Shown piece by piece: positions 17,298 to 25,749 of a stretch of 64,000 bases of DNA (position 1 is the first letter of the stretch; each line of letters starts with the position of its first letter). The position numbers were made by a program, and so were the translations under genes. The DNA comes from Deinococcus cellulosilyticus NBRC 106333 = KACC 11606 (GTDB taxonomy: Bacteria; Deinococcota; Deinococci; Deinococcales; Deinococcaceae): positions 447,065-511,064 of the forward strand of contig NZ_BJXB01000001.1 of NCBI RefSeq assembly GCF_007990775.1. Reading direction: 5' to 3'. The notes under the pieces were generated by a model that saw only the letters and a program-made list of their open reading frames with translations, was not told the origin of the DNA and made no database searches.

Positions 17298-18290
17298 TTA
17301 CTTCTTCTGGGCATCTTTGACGATGGAGGCGTCAATGCCGCTTTTCAGGCTGGGTTTGCCCTCGATCAGCTTGTTGTCCGTGAGGAACTTCAGCACCGAA
17401 GGTCCGACTTTGAGCAGGGATTTGCTGTCCGTGGTGCTGCCCAGGGCTTTCAGGTTGTCTGCCTCGTTGAAAAAGCGGGTTCCCTTGATGAAGACCTGAT
17501 ACTCCTCTGCTTTCAGTCCCACCACTTTTGCCATGATTTTTGAGGCTTCCGCTGGATTCTCACGGATGAATTTCTCGGTGTCGTACCAGGCTTTTGCCAT
17601 GCCCACAAAGTCCTTGCGTTTCTCTTTGAGGGACTTCTCCTGGGCCACCAGCAAATCTGCAATCATGCCAGGCATGTCTTTTGAAGTGAAGAGGGGCTTG
17701 CCCTTGCCACTCTTTTCAATCTGGCTGATCCAGGGATTCCAGACCACCGCCGCATCCACACGTCCACTGATGAAAGCTGCAGCAGCATCTCCTGCCGACA
17801 GGTTGACGATTTCCACATCACTCTGTTTCATCTTGTTTTTGGCCAGGGCATTGACCAGCACAAAGTGGGACACGCTATACTGCTCCAGCGCAATTTTCTT
17901 GCCTTTCAGGTCCTTGAAGCTCTTGATTTTGTCGCTGACCATCAGGGCGTCGTTGCCGTAAGAGTTGTCATTGACCAGCACAGTTTTCAGTTTGATGCCC
18001 TTTGCCAGGGGGCCAAGGGTGTCAGACCAGGTCTGGGAGTTGGCATCCAGTTGACCTGCTGAAAGGGCAGAGATGGAATCGGTGTAATTCGGAAACCAGA
18101 CCAGTTTCACGTCTGCTCCGTGCTTTTTGAAGAAGCCTTTTTCTTCGGCGATGTACCACGCCACCCAGCCCGGCCAGTCGGACACCCCGACTTTCACCTC
18201 GGCTTTCGCCTGTTGCAGCAGCACGCTGCCCATCAGGAGGAGGGGGGCCATCAGGAGGTGCTTCTTGGGTTTCAGGTGTTTTGAGGTCAT
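17298..18290 (-). CDS. ABC transporter substrate-binding protein (guanidine/urea type)
   Basis: A 330-aa periplasmic binding protein of the NMT1/SsuA fold. It has a signal peptide with a hydrophobic core (LLMAPLLLMGSVLL) and a likely cut after AKA near residue 30, then the family start VGVSDWPGWVAWYIAEEKGF. It matches the group annotated as putative urea ABC transporter binding protein found beside DUF1989 genes. ATG 18290 is preceded by AAGGAGA. It is the first gene after the guanidine-I riboswitch. Confidence 0.88.
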   Translation of the reverse strand: MTSKHLKPKKHLLMAPLLLMGSVLLQQAKAEVKVGVSDWPGWVAWYIAEEKGFFKKHGADVKLVWFPNYTDSISALSAGQLDANSQTWSDTLGPLAKGIKLKTVLVNDNSYGNDALMVSDKIKSFKDLKGKKIALEQYSVSHFVLVNALAKNKMKQSDVEIVNLSAGDAAAAFISGRVDAAVVWNPWISQIEKSGKGKPLFTSKDMPGMIADLLVAQEKSLKEKRKDFVGMAKAWYDTEKFIRENPAEASKIMAKVVGLKAEEYQVFIKGTRFFNEADNLKALGSTTDSKSLLKVGPSVLKFLTDNKLIEGKPSLKSGIDASIVKDAQKK

Positions 18291-18340
18291 GGCGGGTCTC
18301 CTTGATCTGGTTTGAGAGGACAAACGTGTCCTTCTGGTAC

Positions 18341-18385
18341 CAAAAAAGCAAGAGGGAGAAGTCGCATCTCACTGCGATTCCTCCC
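18341..18385 (-). terminator. Riboswitch expression platform: intrinsic terminator
   Basis: On the minus strand GGGAG (18385-18381) can pair with CTCCC (18358-18354 region) around an inner stem TCGCA/TGCGA, and a run of six T follows at 18347-18342. The 5' GGGAG is also the 3' edge of the guanidine aptamer (GCCCGGGAG). The two pairings exclude each other, which fits an ON switch: ligand-bound aptamer blocks the terminator. Confidence 0.7.
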
Positions 18386-18475
18386 GGGCTTTTGTCCCGC
18401 CGTGTAACCCCCAAGGGGCCGGAAACTCTCGGTCCAGTCGCTAAATAGCCGGAACCCTAGTTTCCCTGTAAGAGC
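18378..18475 (-). ncRNA. Guanidine-I (ykkC) riboswitch
   Basis: The minus strand shows all hallmark blocks of the guanidine-I aptamer in order: CTAGGGTTCCGG (18460-18449), ACTGGACCGAGAG (18439-18427), ACACGGCGGGAC (18405-18394) and AAAGCCCGGGAGG (18392-18380). The class senses guanidinium and normally turns genes on. It lies between the promoter at 18508-18536 and the import operon and is followed by a terminator overlapping its 3' side. This fixes the pathway identity of the whole operon. Confidence 0.95.
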
Positions 18476-18507
18476 AACTGTCTCGTTACTCCCCTGCTGT
18501 TGAGGTC

Positions 18508-18536
18508 ATTCTAGGGACAGATGTGCAGATTGTCAA
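18508..18536 (-). promoter_or_regulatory. Promoter of the guanidine operon
   Basis: Reading leftward, TTGACA (18536-18531), a 17-base spacer and TAGAAT (18513-18508) form a near-consensus promoter. The expected start near 18501 lies about 25 bases before the riboswitch aptamer. Confidence 0.85.
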
Positions 18537-18573
18537 CAAAACTGTGAACATAATGCATAAATAGAGATAAAAA

Positions 18574-18670
18574 ATTGTATACATTCTGAAAATATTGACG
18601 CAATGTGTACAAATTGGTGATCAAATCGTAAAAACCCATCTCAAATCGGTCTGTCTGATTCTGTTACAGT
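18574..18670 (+). promoter_or_regulatory. Inverted TGTAYACA boxes and leaderless -10 of the next rightward gene
   Basis: ATTGTATACAT (18574-18584) and AATGTGTACAAATT (18602-18615) are related, near-palindromic boxes of the TGTAYACA type used by several GntR-like regulators. TACAGT (18665-18670) lies six bases before the GTG at 18677, the spacing expected for a leaderless mRNA. No clear -35 is present. The boxes lie between two divergent units and could serve either. Confidence 0.4.
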
Positions 18671-18676
18671 GAACCC

Positions 18677-19303
18677 GTGGGCCTGTTCACTGTACCTGAC
18701 ACCTGGCACGGAGGTTTTTTTGAACTCTGCATGCAATTTGAAACGCTGGACCGCCATCAGGCCCAGAACATCCTGCACAGAATCTGGAACCATCCCGCTC
18801 TGAGCGGCGTATACCTGGACCCTTTTCAGGACCCTGAGCATCAGGAGAAACTCGACATCTCACAGGTGTTTGAACTGGAAGCACAGGAATGGATGGCCCT
18901 CAAAGGTGTGGCAAAACTGCCACAAGGTTCGGTGGCCTGTTCCACTGTGGTCATCACCCTGACAGGTTTGCCAGAAGGAACCACAGAACAGGACGTGTGG
19001 GTGGATGTGTGCTTTCCCCTGGGTTCACTGGATGGCATTTTTCCGGTGGAAGCCTACCCCTTTGACAGTGAAGACGTGGACCATGAACCCTGGGTGCGTG
19101 TTCTGGAAAACTGGCTTGCAGATCTGGGGCAGTACGTTTTTGAAGTTCACCCGTTTCAGATGGCCCTGATTGGATTCGAAACCTCAGGCATGGCAGATGC
19201 AAATGACCTGAAGGATCATGGCCCTCCTGCAAAACGCGGCAGGGTCTACCTCTGGCCTGAACATGGAAAACTGGTGGATTACCCCAGAACCGAAAGGGCC
19301 TGA
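18677..19303 (+). CDS. Hypothetical 208-aa protein
   Basis: A soluble acidic protein with no signal peptide or membrane segment. It starts with a GTG that has no ribosome binding site but lies seven bases after a TACAGT -10 box, so translation of a leaderless mRNA is likely. The middle part (about residues 80-120) is beta-rich, the C-terminus has a basic tail. I do not recognise the family. It is transcribed away from the guanidine operon and may form a unit with the S41 gene 100 bases downstream. Confidence 0.55.
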   Translation: MGLFTVPDTWHGGFFELCMQFETLDRHQAQNILHRIWNHPALSGVYLDPFQDPEHQEKLDISQVFELEAQEWMALKGVAKLPQGSVACSTVVITLTGLPEGTTEQDVWVDVCFPLGSLDGIFPVEAYPFDSEDVDHEPWVRVLENWLADLGQYVFEVHPFQMALIGFETSGMADANDLKDHGPPAKRGRVYLWPEHGKLVDYPRTERA

Positions 19304-19402
19304 ATGGGCGTGTAAATCTGACCTCCCCTCTGCCGTCTTGCGGATGTGTTGTGATCAGGGCTGGCTTATACTCCGGTCAAACACTGAGAAAAGGGGCCAA
19401 AC

Positions 19403-20389
19403 ATGCTCACTCCAGAGGACATTGACAGCATTGTTCGCAATGCTGCCGAAAAATTGCACAGCCATTACGTTTACCCGGATCGGGGCGAAGCCATTGCCCA
19501 GGGGCTGAAAACACATCTTGAACAGGGTCGTTTTCAGACATGCACAACCCCAGAAGAACTCAGTGAGCAGGTCACGGCAGTGCTTTATGAACTGTCTTCA
19601 GACCGCCATGTGAGGCTCAGGTACCATGCTGCAGGAGCGCCGGAACTCAGCTTTGACCCTCCCTCCGAAGAGGTCATCCGCTGGTGGCGTGAAGAAGAAC
19701 GCAGCACCAACTACGGATTCAACCGGTTGGAGCGCCTGAAAGGGAACATCGGGTATCTGGAACTCCTCAGTTTCTCGCCAGCGTATTTTGCTGCAGAGAC
19801 CGCCATTGCTGCCATGCAGTTCCTGACCAACACGGACGCGGTGATCATCGACCTGAGAAAAAACGGGGGAGGGGACCCCGAGATGATCCAGATGATCAGC
19901 AGTTACTTTTTCGATGAGGTCACCCACCTGAACAGCTTCTATCACCGCCCTCAGGACAGCACCCAGCAGAGCTGGACCCTGCCTTATGTTCCGGGAAAAC
20001 GCCTCTTGAAGCAGCCCATTTACGTGCTGACCAGCAGCTACACCTTTTCTGCTGCAGAGGAATTCACCTACAACCTCAAGAACCTGAAGCGGGCCACCAT
20101 CATTGGTGAGGTCACCCGTGGTGGCGCACACCCTGGGGGTAACGTGAAAGTGCATGACCTCTTCACGGTTTTTGTGCCCACAGGCCGGGCCATCAACCCC
20201 ATCACAGGCATCAACTGGGAAGGGACAGGGGTCGAACCGGACATCCAGATTCCAGCAGAACAGGCCCTGGAGCATGCTTATCAGGATGCCCTCCAAAAGG
20301 TGCTGGCAAGCCTGCCAGAGCATGCTGCCCATGACCGTCAGCGCAAAGAGATTTTTGAGGCAAGGCAGACCCTGGTTGCAGAATCCTGA
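19403..20389 (+). CDS. S41-family peptidase (IRBP/tail-specific protease type)
   Basis: A 328-aa protein. The N-terminal helical domain (about 1-65) is followed by the S41 catalytic domain: IGYLELLSFSP, VIIDLRKNGGGDPEMIQMI, and TSSYTFSAAEEFTYNLKN with the nucleophile serine, then GEVTRGGAHPGG and GINWEGTGVEPDI. It has no PDZ domain and no signal peptide, like the cytoplasmic or retinol-binding-protein-like branch. The substrate is unknown. The next gene, another serine hydrolase, starts 34 bases downstream. Confidence 0.85.
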   Translation: MLTPEDIDSIVRNAAEKLHSHYVYPDRGEAIAQGLKTHLEQGRFQTCTTPEELSEQVTAVLYELSSDRHVRLRYHAAGAPELSFDPPSEEVIRWWREEERSTNYGFNRLERLKGNIGYLELLSFSPAYFAAETAIAAMQFLTNTDAVIIDLRKNGGGDPEMIQMISSYFFDEVTHLNSFYHRPQDSTQQSWTLPYVPGKRLLKQPIYVLTSSYTFSAAEEFTYNLKNLKRATIIGEVTRGGAHPGGNVKVHDLFTVFVPTGRAINPITGINWEGTGVEPDIQIPAEQALEHAYQDALQKVLASLPEHAAHDRQRKEIFEARQTLVAES

Positions 20390-20422
20390 CGGATTCAGCA
20401 CCCCAGCAAAGGACAACACAAC

Positions 20423-21457
20423 ATGAATGCAGAACAACTGACCGACTGGCTGTCCCAGAGAGACCTGCCAGAACCATTCTCTGGCGTGATCTCTTTTGCG
20501 CAGGGAGAAGGGCGTACAGAAAAGGCATTTGGAGAAGCCATCAAGGCTCTGAACCTCGCAAACACCCTCGACACCCGCTTTCAGACGGCATCAGGATGCA
20601 AGATTTTCACTGCTGTGGCCATCCTGCAACTGATTGAAAAAGGACAACTGACCCTGGACACCCGTCTGAAGGACTGCCTGAGCATCGATTTCCCTCATTT
20701 TGACCCTGACGTGACCCTGCATCACCTGCTGACCCACACCTCAGGCATTCCCGATTACTTCGATGAATCGTTGATGGAGAATTACGCCGATCTCTGGAAA
20801 GAGCAGCCCATGTATGCCATCCGGGAACCCAGAGATTTCCTGCCGATGTTCCAGAACCTGCCCATGACCTTCAGGCCAGGGGAGAAGTTTGCTTACAACA
20901 ATGCGGGATTTATCGTGCTGGGCCTGGTGGTGGAAGAGGCCAGTGGGCAGCCCTTCACGCAGTACATCGAACAGCATATTTTTGAACCCGCAGGCATGAC
21001 GGATTCAGGGTATTTCTGGGCAGACAGCCTTCCAGAACGCACTGCTTACGCTTATTTGCAAAGGCCAGATGGAAGCTGGGGCACCAATGTTTTCAGCGTT
21101 CCCATTGTGGGGGGACCCGATGGAGGGGCCTACACCACAACAGGGGACCTTGAGAAATTCTGGAAGGCCCTTGCTGAAGGAAAGCTGGTTCAGCCTGATT
21201 TGATCCTGCAACCCAGAGTGAGCACAGGCTGGAAACCGCCCTACACCCACTATGGTTATGGCGTTTGGGTGGACCTTTCAGGAGACCAGCCACACTTTTT
21301 TGTGGAAGGCTCTGATCCAGGGGTGGCCCTCAGGTCCAGATTCATGCCAGACAGAGACGCCATCCTGACGGTGATGGGCAACACCCAGAAGGCCATGTGG
21401 GCGTTTTACGGCGATTTGCAGCAGGAGGTGCTGGAGAACGTCCCATCTGGAGCCTGA
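20423..21457 (+). CDS. Serine hydrolase of the class C beta-lactamase fold
   Basis: A 344-aa protein with the SxxK motif in TASGCKIFTAV near residue 53, the YxN motif in FAYNNAGFIVLG, and the family segments HHLLTHTSGIPDY and GYGVWV. It lacks a signal peptide. Proteins of this family include esterases and D-amino peptidases as well as beta-lactamases, so antibiotic resistance should not be assumed. It is probably cotranscribed with the S41 peptidase and is followed by a clear terminator. Confidence 0.85.
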   Translation: MNAEQLTDWLSQRDLPEPFSGVISFAQGEGRTEKAFGEAIKALNLANTLDTRFQTASGCKIFTAVAILQLIEKGQLTLDTRLKDCLSIDFPHFDPDVTLHHLLTHTSGIPDYFDESLMENYADLWKEQPMYAIREPRDFLPMFQNLPMTFRPGEKFAYNNAGFIVLGLVVEEASGQPFTQYIEQHIFEPAGMTDSGYFWADSLPERTAYAYLQRPDGSWGTNVFSVPIVGGPDGGAYTTTGDLEKFWKALAEGKLVQPDLILQPRVSTGWKPPYTHYGYGVWVDLSGDQPHFFVEGSDPGVALRSRFMPDRDAILTVMGNTQKAMWAFYGDLQQEVLENVPSGA

Positions 21458-21466
21458 AGCCACACA

Positions 21467-21500
21467 AAAAGCCAGAGCAAGTCACTCTGGCTTTGTCTTT
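21467..21500 (+). terminator. Intrinsic terminator after the serine hydrolase gene
   Basis: AAAGCCAGAG and CTCTGGCTTT form a 10-bp stem with a short loop, followed by a T-rich stretch (GTCTTTAT). A-run on the 5' side gives it some bidirectional character. Confidence 0.8.
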
Positions 21501-21592
21501 ATACCCATAGCCTGAGATAAGGAATCCTTTCGTCTAAAGCAGGCTTTTTGGGATGGGATCGGTTTCGGATTGAAATGGGCTATGCTTCAGTC

Positions 21593-22144
21593 ATGACGGA
21601 ATTGGACAGGTTTTTCATCATTCAGGAGCAGGATGGTTACACCCCCAAAATTGGACTGCTGGTGAGCATGCTGCAGAATTCCAGGCATTACCTGCTGCGG
21701 GCTGTGCGAGACCTCTCTCAGGCAGAACTGGATGCCAGACCTCTTGGGGCCGTGAACACCATCGCCTCCCTGCTGGCCCACCTGAACGCTGCAGAGACCA
21801 TGTTCCAGCGCATGACGTTTGAGGGTCGCAGGTTCGCACCCGACGAAATCCAGTTGCAGACTGATTTTCGTCTGGAAAACAGCGACCAGACCAGAAATCA
21901 GCCTCTGGAGGTTTACCTGCAGGCCCTTGCAGAGACCAGAACACGTACCCTCCAGGGCATGAAAGCCCGTGAGGATGCCTGGCTGGAAACGGAAACCACT
22001 TTTTTCGGACAGCCTGCCAACTGGCACTACTACTGGTTTCACTACCTGCAGGATGAAGTGCGGCACACTGGGCAGATCACCCTGATCCGCAAGCACCTGA
22101 TCCCTGAGGCTCAGAAAGACTTCAATCCGTACAGCATGACCTGA
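21593..22144 (+). CDS. DinB-family protein
   Basis: A 183-aa four-helix bundle of the DinB/YfiT type: LLVSMLQNSRHYLLRAVRDL, SLLAHLNAAETMF (family histidine in LAHLNAAE), and the C-terminal WHYYWFHYLQDEVRHTGQI with the conserved HTGQ. This superfamily holds metal-dependent thiol transferases and DNA-damage-inducible proteins and is strongly expanded in Deinococcus. The ATG at 21593 lies seven bases after TATGCT, so a leaderless start is preferred over the upstream in-frame ATG at 21548. Confidence 0.85.
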   Translation: MTELDRFFIIQEQDGYTPKIGLLVSMLQNSRHYLLRAVRDLSQAELDARPLGAVNTIASLLAHLNAAETMFQRMTFEGRRFAPDEIQLQTDFRLENSDQTRNQPLEVYLQALAETRTRTLQGMKAREDAWLETETTFFGQPANWHYYWFHYLQDEVRHTGQITLIRKHLIPEAQKDFNPYSMT

Positions 22145-22148
22145 AAAC

Positions 22149-23183
22149 TCAGGGGTCCAGCAGTTCCCGGGCTTCCCAGACCTGCACCACTTCCAGGGTG
22201 TGCCGCAACCACCGGAGGCTTCCCTGAAAGATGGACTGCCAGAGGTTGGTCAGGATGGAAAAACGGAAGTCCCACAGGCACTGTTCCCAGGCGTAACCCT
22301 CAACGCCACCCTGGATCAGGCCAGCATGGTACTGCTGCAGGTAAATCAGGTCCCGTTCCCTGCGGTTTTCACTCTCTGCCCCCAGCAGCATGTACATCAG
22401 GTCGTGTGGACCCAGACCCCGTTTTGCCTGGGTCCAGTCAATGATCCTGAGGCCCTTTGCCGGGTCTGATCTGGGCACAAAGACATTGCCCAGCAAATGC
22501 AGGTCTCCATGGAGCAACGTCAGGTGCTGCCCTGAAAGGGTGCGTGCTGCAAACTTCTCGGGCCAGGCGTCTGAAAGCCGTTTCAGCAAAATCACGTCCT
22601 GACCTGTCAGATCCGACCTGTGCAGATGCAGAAATCGATCCAGAGCATCACGGGCCGCTCTGACGTGAATGGCCAGACCTGCCTGATCCAGGGCTTGCGG
22701 CATGCGGGTGACCCCTGTTTCGGGGACCAGAAACCCGGGGGCATTCAAATCCTGATGGCTCCACCACCTGGAATGCATCTTGCACAGCACCTCGGTCAGC
22801 TTCTCGAGCCAGAAGGACGCCACAGGCAGGCTCACCAGCTCAAACTCTGCACCCAGATCTTCGATCAGCAGAACTGCAGTGGACGTTTCAGGATCATGAT
22901 GTGCCCCTAGCAGAGAGGGCACAGGGATGTCTGGCATGTGTGGGGCAATGGACTGATAAAAACGCAATTCAGGCAAACCACTCCCTGTGTACCACTCTGG
23001 CCCAAAGATTTTGGCTATCACCGATCTGGTTGTTCCGTCAGAAGAGGTGAGCTGCAGGCGCACAATCCGATCTGCCTGCCCGGAAAAAACATCCACTTCC
23101 TGCACGTCTTTCAGAACGCTCTGCTTCAGAAGGGTGCCCTGAGCCTGCAGCATCCGGGTCAGAACATCAGGGGTGATCCGCAT
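22149..23183 (-). CDS. Aminoglycoside phosphotransferase-like kinase
   Basis: A 344-aa protein kinase-like phosphotransferase. The catalytic loop is LTLLHGDLHLLGNVF (HGDxHxxN) and the metal-binding motif is LRIIDWTQAKRG; the N-lobe has SVIAKIFGPEW with the ATP-binding lysine. It belongs to the broad APH/choline kinase superfamily; the substrate is unknown. ATG 23183 is chosen because it lies just after TATCAT, fitting a leaderless start; an in-frame start at 23243 would run through the terminator of the neighbouring gene. Confidence 0.75.
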   Translation of the reverse strand: MRITPDVLTRMLQAQGTLLKQSVLKDVQEVDVFSGQADRIVRLQLTSSDGTTRSVIAKIFGPEWYTGSGLPELRFYQSIAPHMPDIPVPSLLGAHHDPETSTAVLLIEDLGAEFELVSLPVASFWLEKLTEVLCKMHSRWWSHQDLNAPGFLVPETGVTRMPQALDQAGLAIHVRAARDALDRFLHLHRSDLTGQDVILLKRLSDAWPEKFAARTLSGQHLTLLHGDLHLLGNVFVPRSDPAKGLRIIDWTQAKRGLGPHDLMYMLLGAESENRRERDLIYLQQYHAGLIQGGVEGYAWEQCLWDFRFSILTNLWQSIFQGSLRWLRHTLEVVQVWEARELLDP

Positions 23184-23209
23184 GGTGCATGATATGTTTT
23201 CTGTCCCAG

Positions 23210-23240
23210 AAAAAGAAAGCCCTGCTTGAAAAAACAGGGC
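23210..23240 (-). terminator. Intrinsic terminator of the leftward hydrolase gene
   Basis: GCCCTG (23219-23224) and CAGGGC (23235-23240) form a stem; on the minus strand it is followed by TTTCTTTT. It ends the transcript of the alpha/beta hydrolase gene before the kinase gene begins. Confidence 0.7.
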
Positions 23241-23258
23241 CATGTGAAGGAAAAGCTT

Positions 23259-23867
23259 TCACCCGTTCAGGTGAGGAAGAGGTTCCAGATCATGAGTCAG
23301 GTCCCAGTGGGGGCTTTTCTGCACCAGTCTGGAAAGCTGCATCAGGTCATGCAGGATTTTCTGACCATGGGACCAGCTTCCCAGACCACTGTCTGCATTG
23401 ATGTGCCCGAGTCCTTCCAGCAGCAGGTACTGGCTTCCCCAGGAAAGGGCAAGTTCTCTGGCTTTGTCTGCACTGCAGGTGGGATCGTTGGTGCTTGCCA
23501 CCACGACACTCGGGAACGGCAGGGAGTTCCGGGGGATGGGAGCAAAGTTCCTTAAGGGATGGGGTGCCCTGCGTCTTTCCACATCTGCCGGAGCCACCAG
23601 CAAGGCACCTGCAATGCGCGTCTCACGCACCCTGGCCCAGTGTGAGATGGTGATGCAACCCAGACTGTGCCCCACCAGAATCACAGGCTTTCTGGCCTGC
23701 TGCACGTGGGTTTCCAGGGCTTCCACCCAGTGCGAGCGCACTGGTTGTGCCCAGTTCCGCTGATGAACCCGTTTGAAGTGGGGGTTCTGCCGTTCCCAGA
23801 GGGTCTGCCAGTGGTGTTCACCACTGCCATTCCATCCGGGCAGGATCAGCACATCGAAATCCGTCAT
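23259..23867 (-). CDS. RBBP9/YdeN-family serine hydrolase
   Basis: A 202-aa alpha/beta hydrolase of the RBBP9/YdeN family. It shows the family N-terminus LILPGWNGSGEHHWQTLWE, the nucleophile elbow VGHSLGCITISHW, ASTNDPTCSADKARELA (acidic residue) and the histidine in LEGLGHINADSGLG. AAGGAGG precedes the ATG at 23867. Substrate unknown. It is a separate unit from the sulfate operon upstream. Confidence 0.88.
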   Translation of the reverse strand: MTDFDVLILPGWNGSGEHHWQTLWERQNPHFKRVHQRNWAQPVRSHWVEALETHVQQARKPVILVGHSLGCITISHWARVRETRIAGALLVAPADVERRRAPHPLRNFAPIPRNSLPFPSVVVASTNDPTCSADKARELALSWGSQYLLLEGLGHINADSGLGSWSHGQKILHDLMQLSRLVQKSPHWDLTHDLEPLPHLNG

Positions 23868-23923
23868 GGGTGACCTCCTTGAAATTGAAAGGGAAATGGG
23901 TGCAGAGACGTTCAACGCAGTCT

Positions 23924-24907
23924 TCAGTCAAATACGGTGAGTTGTTCGGGTCTGAAATAAAGCTGGCTCTGGCTGTGCAGACCAAGTGCCCTGAAGTGGG
24001 TGCGTGGAAGTTCGACTTCCAGGGTGCTGCGGTCCAGCACGTCTTCCACTTCAAGTCTTGCAACAGAACCAATCAGATGCACATGCCGGATCAGGCCTTC
24101 ACGGAAATCTGGACCCAGAGGTTCGGTGACCACCTCAAACTCGTGGGGCCGCACAAATCCTTTTTTGCCCTGGGCTGTGAAGGTGTTGGACCTGCCCAGA
24201 AAGTGGTAGACAAATGGGGTGGCAGGACGGTCATACACGGTTTCGGGGGTGCCCACCTGTTCGATGTTGCCCTCATTGAAGACCACCACCTGACTCGCCA
24301 CTTCCAGGGCTTCCTGCTGGTCGTGGGTCACAAAGACGCTGGTCACGTGGATTTCTTCATGGAGGTGCCTGAGCCAGGTTCTGAGTTCTTCCCTGACCTT
24401 GGCATCGAGCGCACCGAAAGGCTCATCAAGCAGCAGCACCCTGGGTTGAACGGCAAGTGCCCGGGCCAGGGCCACCCGTTGCCTCTGTCCTCCTGAAAGC
24501 TGTGCAGGGAAGCGGTCTGCGGCCCAGTCCAGCTGAACCAGTTTCAGCAGTCGGTGCACTTCCTTCTTGATGGCGTGTGCGTCTGGACGCTCGCTGCGGG
24601 GTTTGACTTTCAGACCAAAGGCCACGTTCTCAAAGACCGTCATGTGACGGAACAGGGCGTAATGCTGGAACACAAAACCCACTTCGCGGTCTCTGGGGTT
24701 GCGGTCTGTGGCGTCTTCGCCAGAGAGCAGGACCCTGCCAGAGTCAGGCTGCTCCAGACCTGCAATGATGCGCAGCAGGGTTGTTTTTCCGCTTCCAGAG
24801 GGTCCCAGCAGGGCGACCAGTTCGCCGCCAGGGATCTCCAGATGGACGTTGTTCAGCACCCTGGTGTTTCCAAAAGTTTTGCTGACATTCTGGATGTGAA
24901 TGCTCAT
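23924..24907 (-). CDS. cysA: Sulfate/thiosulfate ABC transporter ATP-binding protein
   Basis: A 327-aa ATPase with Walker A GPSGSGKTT, signature LSGGQRQR, Walker B VLLLDEPFGALD and H-loop FVTHDQQEAL, followed by a C-terminal regulatory domain of about 90 residues (GFVRPHEFEV) as in CysA. Its ATG overlaps the CysW stop codon (ATGA). The frame is open far upstream but that part is a shadow of cysW. It is the last gene of the sulfate import operon. Confidence 0.92.
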   Translation of the reverse strand: MSIHIQNVSKTFGNTRVLNNVHLEIPGGELVALLGPSGSGKTTLLRIIAGLEQPDSGRVLLSGEDATDRNPRDREVGFVFQHYALFRHMTVFENVAFGLKVKPRSERPDAHAIKKEVHRLLKLVQLDWAADRFPAQLSGGQRQRVALARALAVQPRVLLLDEPFGALDAKVREELRTWLRHLHEEIHVTSVFVTHDQQEALEVASQVVVFNEGNIEQVGTPETVYDRPATPFVYHFLGRSNTFTAQGKKGFVRPHEFEVVTEPLGPDFREGLIRHVHLIGSVARLEVEDVLDRSTLEVELPRTHFRALGLHSQSQLYFRPEQLTVFD

Positions 24908-25749
24908 TTTGCTCCCCCTCTGCCACTGTGGCTGCGGGCTTCGATGAAACTTTTCAGGATCAGGGTGATGAGTGCAAGGACAGTCAGGAGAGACGCCACC
25001 GCAAAGGCAGCACTGCTCTTGTACTCGTTGTAGAGGATCTCCACATGCAGGGGCATGGTGTTGGTGAGGCCCCGGATGTGCCCGGACACCACCGACACGG
25101 CACCGAACTCGCCCATCGCACGGGCATTGCACATGATCACCCCGTAAAGCAGTCCCCATTTGATGTTGGGGAGGGTGACGCGCCAGAAGGTCTGCCATCC
25201 GGTGGCCCCCAGAATGATTGAGGCTTCCTCCTCTTCAGTGCCCTGGGCCTGCATGACCGGAATCAGTTCTCTGGCGACAAAGGAGAAGGTCACGAAAGCT
25301 GTGGCCAGCACGATGCCAGGAACCGCAAAGATGATTTTGATGTCATGGTCGATGAGCCACGGACCAAACCACCCCTGCCGCCCGAACAGCAGCACGTAAA
25401 TCAGCCCGGAAATCACTGGAGACACCGCCAGAGGCAGGTCAATCAGGGTGATCAGGAGGCCTTTGCCTCTGAACTGGTACTTGCTGATCAGCCATGCTGC
25501 TGTGATGCCGAAAAGGGTGTTCAGGGGGACCACAATCAGCACGGTGAGCAGGGTCAGACGGATCGCTGCCAGGGCGTCTTTGTCGAGCAGAGACCCAATG
25601 TAAAGGGCCCATCCCTGTTTGAAAGCCTCATAGAAAACGGCAACCAGCGGAAGGAGCAGAAAAAGTCCCAGAAAAGCAAATGTGACGATCATCAGGGACC
25701 ACTTGACCCACACAGGGTCCTGCTGGGGTTTGAGGGAGGGAAGGCTCAC
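24904..25749 (-). CDS. cysW: Sulfate ABC transporter permease CysW
   Basis: A 281-aa inner-membrane permease with six hydrophobic helices and the coupling loop EEEEASIILGATGWQTFWRV (EAA motif). The family signatures AWLISKYQFRGKGLL and MGEFGAVSVVSGHIRG are present. The start overlaps the end of cysT by four bases and the end overlaps cysA, so translation is coupled through the operon. Confidence 0.92.
   Translation of the reverse strand: MSLPSLKPQQDPVWVKWSLMIVTFAFLGLFLLLPLVAVFYEAFKQGWALYIGSLLDKDALAAIRLTLLTVLIVVPLNTLFGITAAWLISKYQFRGKGLLITLIDLPLAVSPVISGLIYVLLFGRQGWFGPWLIDHDIKIIFAVPGIVLATAFVTFSFVARELIPVMQAQGTEEEEASIILGATGWQTFWRVTLPNIKWGLLYGVIMCNARAMGEFGAVSVVSGHIRGLTNTMPLHVEILYNEYKSSAAFAVASLLTVLALITLILKSFIEARSHSGRGGAK

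Noticed and set aside
20423..21457. Beta-lactamase as an antibiotic resistance gene
   Set aside because: The SxxK and YxN motifs are shared with many esterases and peptidases of this fold, and the protein lacks a signal peptide.
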